Below are positions 60,843 through 64,000 of a stretch of 64,000 bases of DNA, piece by piece. Both the position numbers and the translations under genes were made by a program. This stretch comes from Collybiopsis luxurians FD-317 M1 (Eukaryota; Basidiomycota; Agaricomycetes; Agaricales; Omphalotaceae). Location of the stretch: positions 372,001 to 436,000 of the forward strand of contig KN834752.1 in NCBI GenBank assembly GCA_000827265.1, in the 5' to 3' direction. The notes beneath the pieces are model-generated. The model ran no database searches. It saw only the letters and a list, made by a program, of their open reading frames with translations, and was not told the DNA's origin. The stretch's first letter is position 1. Every line of letters begins with the position of its first letter.

Positions 60843-62550
60843 ATGGTTGCCCTCACACGCTCTCCCTCCTCTTCCTCACTATCACTAAGATACGACACTA
60901 TAATCTTCGATTTGGGTGATGTTCTGTTTACCTGGTCTGCTTCAACAAAGACTTCCATTTCTCCCAAAATTCTCCGAAATATTCTTCAGACCACAACATG
61001 GTTCAAGTACGAGAAGGGGGAAATTTCCGAAGAGGAGTGTTATGCTGCTGTTGCACTGGAGATGGGTCTCTCTGCGGATGAAGTCTGCAGAGCCTTCCAA
61101 GACGCCCGAGACTCCCTCACTAGTCGTCCGTTCATGGTCGACTTTATTCGGGAGCTAAAGCCTGGCCGAAAAATTTACGCCATGAGCAACATTTCAACCG
61201 AGGTAGGTCGCTACTTTTTAATACATCAGCTATATACTGACAATATCACCCTAGGATTTTGCTTTTCTGCAAACGAAATCATCGGAGATGGACTTGTTTG
61301 ATCATTGCTTCACATCATCTGCTGCTGGCGAGCGGAAGCCTAACATTGGTTACTTCCGACACGTCCTTGAACGTACTGGTGCTGACCCTACACGCACCAT
61401 CTTCGTTGATGATAAACTGGACAATGTCCTTGCGGCTCGTTCATTTGGGATGACAGGAATCCTCTATGACGATTTCGATTCCGTCGAACGTACTCTTCGT
61501 AATCTCTGCTTTGATCCTACAGTGCGAGGTCAGGCCTTCCTAGGGCGCTATGCTGGTCAACATCTATCGTACACCTCCACAGGAGTGATCATTCACGAAA
61601 ATTTCGCCCAGCTTCTCGTGCTGGAGGCAACCAATGATCCTTCGTTGGTCAAGTACACCAAGTACAACGGGCCATTCAACTTTTTCCAGGGTCAAGGGGA
61701 GCTTACGACGGCAGATTTTCCTTGCGATGTAGATACCACATCGATTGGTATTACATGTTCAGATCATATGTCCCTTGAGAAGAAAAACGAGGTGATGGAT
61801 GCTATCTTGGACCTTCGCAACTCCGACGGTATCCCACAAGTGTACTTTGATTCGTCAAGACCGCGGATCGACCCCGTGGTTTGCGTAAACGTGCTGACAT
61901 TGTTTTACAAGTACGGCCGGGGAAAGCAACTGAAGCAATGTTACGAATGGGTGGAATCTGTCCTCCGGTACCGTGCTTTCACTGACGGGACAAGGTACTA
62001 TGAGCCTCCTGAGGCGTTTCTCTAGTGAGTTAAGATCTTCCTTCTTATAAACCTTCAGTCTCTAATAATTTTCTTGATAGCTTCCTGACTCGCCTGTTCC
62101 TCGTTGCTCCCGACGTGCACAAACGTCTTGGTTCCGTGTTTGCTGAGTGCTGCCGTGAGCGGATCGGCATGAAGGGTGACGCCCTTGCTTTGGCTATGCG
62201 CATAGTCTGCTGCAACTTTGCTGGCATTGATGCTTCCGGCGATCTTGTAACGCTGCGAAGCATGCAAGACGTCGATGGCGGTTGGCCTGATGGCTGGTTC
62301 TACAAATACGGATCGAATGGAGTTCGTATCGCGAACCGCGGTTTCACGACCGCCGTGGCCATCAATGCAATCAAAGGTGCACGCCTACGGATGAAACGAC
62401 CGTCATCAATAACAAACTTGAAGCAAGCGTGGAATGATACGGTTGTGCGGGTGCGTTCTATCTGGCTTTTTCCCGAAACTGAATCCTAATACTGATATGT
62501 TCATACAGATTCCGTACAGGCGCAGAGCCCCTGCTCACGACGCTCATTAA
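60843..62550 (+). CDS. HAD-like / class II terpene cyclase fusion (drimane-type synthase)
   Basis: 513 residues, exons 60843-61202, 61255-62024, 62081-62450 and 62509-62550. The N-terminal half is a HAD fold: IIFDLGDVLFTW (nucleophile D23), MSNIS (S115), ERKPNIGYF (K148) and IFVDDKLDN (D172/D173). The C-terminal half resembles an alpha-barrel terpene cyclase and holds DVDTTSIG with D278 and D280, the DxDTT motif of class II cyclases. This arrangement is that of AstC and related fungal enzymes, which protonate farnesyl diphosphate to drimanyl-type diphosphates and can remove phosphate with the HAD half. The expected product is therefore a drimane sesquiterpene such as drimenol or albicanol, but which one cannot be read from sequence. 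No P450 or transporter lies beside it within the window. Confidence 0.9.
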
Positions 62551-63183
62551 ATAAGTCCGGTTACTGTGTCAACAACGGGCAGGATCCCTGATGCCAGCAG
62601 CACACTATTATATTACTTGTACGAGTTTCTCTTATCCTATTCCCCCATATTTTCGTCAAACATTACATTATCCTTTCGTTTTCGTTCTTTGCGCCGCGAT
62701 TAATCATCTTCGCGGTCGCCTGTACGATACTGATTGTATCATGCACTCTCGTTTTTGCATTTCGATTCTGTCCTCTTTGTGCATTTTCGTCTTCGTTCAA
62801 TGGCGGTACCCACTTTGGTTGTTTTTGTCTTTTTCACTTAACTTAAAGCTCGTAGTTATCTGACAGTGTATCATCATTTGTCCGCGCTTTATCCCTACTT
62901 ACTGTCTTATTGCCCACTCTTCCACTCTTGGCTGTAGCGTATTGAGCTGTCATTATGTCGTTCGTCCTTCGTTAAGTTCTCTATCTCTTAGTTAAAAATT
63001 AGTATCTGTGTGTTGAATTCCACAGATTAATTCCTTTTGTGTAGTTCGTATGCCATCAATATGTGATTGCGTTTCGTTAACTCCTTGCGAGACTCAAAGA
63101 AAGCCTGCACATTGAAAGTTGAAGTTATACGATGCATTTCACGATATGCATTACTTCCTACTCAAGAAAAAAAGATGTAACAC
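62551..63183. other. intergenic region, nothing seen
   Basis: T-rich 3' flank of the cyclase gene. The only ORF (62591-62863) is composed of T-rich hydrophobic codons and looks like non-coding sequence. Confidence 0.5.
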
Positions 63184-63255
63184 TAGCAGCAACTTGTTTC
63201 GATCAAGTGACCTCGGGGTTATGGGCCCCGCGCGCTACCACTGCGCCATGCTGCT
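63184..63255 (-). tRNA. initiator tRNA-Met (CAT)
   Basis: A 72-nt cloverleaf on the minus strand: acceptor AGCAGCA/TGCTGCT, D-stem GCGC/GCGC, anticodon stem CGGGG/CCCCG with loop CCCATAA, T-stem ACTTG/CAAGT, discriminator A, no intron. The A1:U72 pair and the T-loop ATCGAAA (instead of TTC) mark a eukaryotic initiator rather than elongator methionine tRNA. The D-loop reads AGTGGTA, where yeast has AGTGGAA. Confidence 0.95.
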
Positions 63256-63323
63256 ATATTAAAGTGCTTATATGATAATATCCAAAGCATAGATACCTAA
63301 ACGAAATTACCTGAATCACTCTT

Positions 63324-64000
63324 TCACCTTCGCAGTAGAAGCATAGAAGTAAATAAAATGCCAGTCAAACCTCCGAGAACGCCTACAACTGTCCAGCGAG
63401 TGTATTCCTCAAAGTGTTTTTGCAAAACATTCACTGGCGCCTCTGAAACACCGAAGAACGAATAGAGGACGATACCGACAATGAAGCTGATAATAGAATA
63501 GGCCAAGAGGGCAAGAGGAAGCGATAGAATGACGATGCGTTTCTGACTCAGTTTATGAGAAACGACCCCATAGGCGAGAAAGAGAAATTCATACAGAATG
63601 TAGCATGAGACCTTCGCCTCCATAAATGGCCCACGGTTCTACGTTCGACGAAACACACTCCAAATCGGACTTGTACCGGAAAAGGGCAACCACACTGAAA
63701 ACCATTGAAAACGTGGCAAGCAAAACCGTGATAAGTCCCGAAACGCGTGCAGAACTGTCCAACCCTGGCAAAGAAAGGAAGGTTATGGATGCACTCAACA
63801 CAACCGCAGCCTAGAAATATTAGGCAACCAATTCACAGCAACCGCGGGAAGGGACACTTACAACGAGACAAGTACATCCACCGAGTAAAAGCATTGGGCC
63901 AGCGCTACGTTGACTAAAGATTCCGCTTTCTTCATCCAGGCGATGAAACGGTGACGAATTGATCCTCGAAATAAAGAGATAAGGGAAACCCAGGAATATG
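63324..64000 (-). CDS. multi-pass membrane protein, 5' end outside window
   Basis: The minus-strand gene enters from the right edge and stops at 63324. Visible pieces read EESGIFSQRSAGPMLLLGGC, then an intron, VVLSASITFLSLPGL, VSGLITVLLATFSMVFSVVA, GGEGLMLHS, an intron of about 40 bp, KRIVILSLPLALLAYSIISF, and IVGIVLYSFFG. A C-terminal hydrophobic helix ends in LLLRR. At least three membrane spans are seen. Conserved-looking fungal family, function unknown. The tRNA lies just beyond its 3' end on the same strand. Confidence 0.75.

Overview
The window looks like nuclear DNA of a mushroom-forming basidiomycete (Agaricomycetes). Genes are cut by many short GT-AG introns of about 50-65 bp. Recognisable proteins include IRE1, an Sfp1-like zinc-finger factor, ERT1, SET1, JIP5 and a HAD/terpene-cyclase fusion of the drimane-synthase type. 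I cannot name the species.

Layout. 1-4.2 kb (+): 3' part of a giant RS/proline-rich coiled-coil protein. 4.8-9.1 kb (-): IRE1, the ER stress kinase/RNase. It is divergent from a caleosin-like protein at 9.7-11.3 kb (+). 11.3-15.8 kb: no gene seen. 15.8-27.0 kb (+): three transcription factors in a row (a two-finger C2H2 protein, an Sfp1-like C2H2 protein and the Zn2Cys6/PAS factor ERT1), with a second 4-kb gene-free stretch between the first two. 27.5-28.6 kb (-): tubulin cofactor C. 28.9-29.3 kb (+): a 100-residue Cys-rich protein. 32.7-34.3 kb (-): a 407-residue coiled-coil protein of unknown role. 34.9-37.3 kb (-): an ALDH7 aldehyde dehydrogenase with two consecutive micro-exons. 38.7-40.6 kb (-): the WD40 protein JIP5. 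41.9-42.9 kb: a repeat-bounded, TTAA-flanked element without coding capacity. 43.0-46.3 kb (+): an aldo-keto reductase with a suspicious 5' end, then a short-chain dehydrogenase. 47.1-48.2 kb (-): a Ser/Pro-rich protein. 49.7-55.2 kb (-): SET1. 55.2-60.8 kb: no gene seen. 60.8-62.6 kb (+): HAD/class II terpene cyclase. 63.2 kb (-): initiator tRNA-Met. 63.3-64 kb (-): 3' part of a membrane protein.

Most genes are housekeeping or regulatory and do not form one pathway. The specialised-metabolism candidate is the terpene cyclase. The ALDH, AKR and SDR are oxidoreductases within 12 kb, but no shared pathway is shown. For IRE1, SET1, ERT1, Sfp1-like, C2H2, TBCC, the 407-residue protein, the Cys-rich protein, the terpene cyclase and the first gene, I placed the splice sites by hand and the summed exon lengths are multiples of three, which supports those models.
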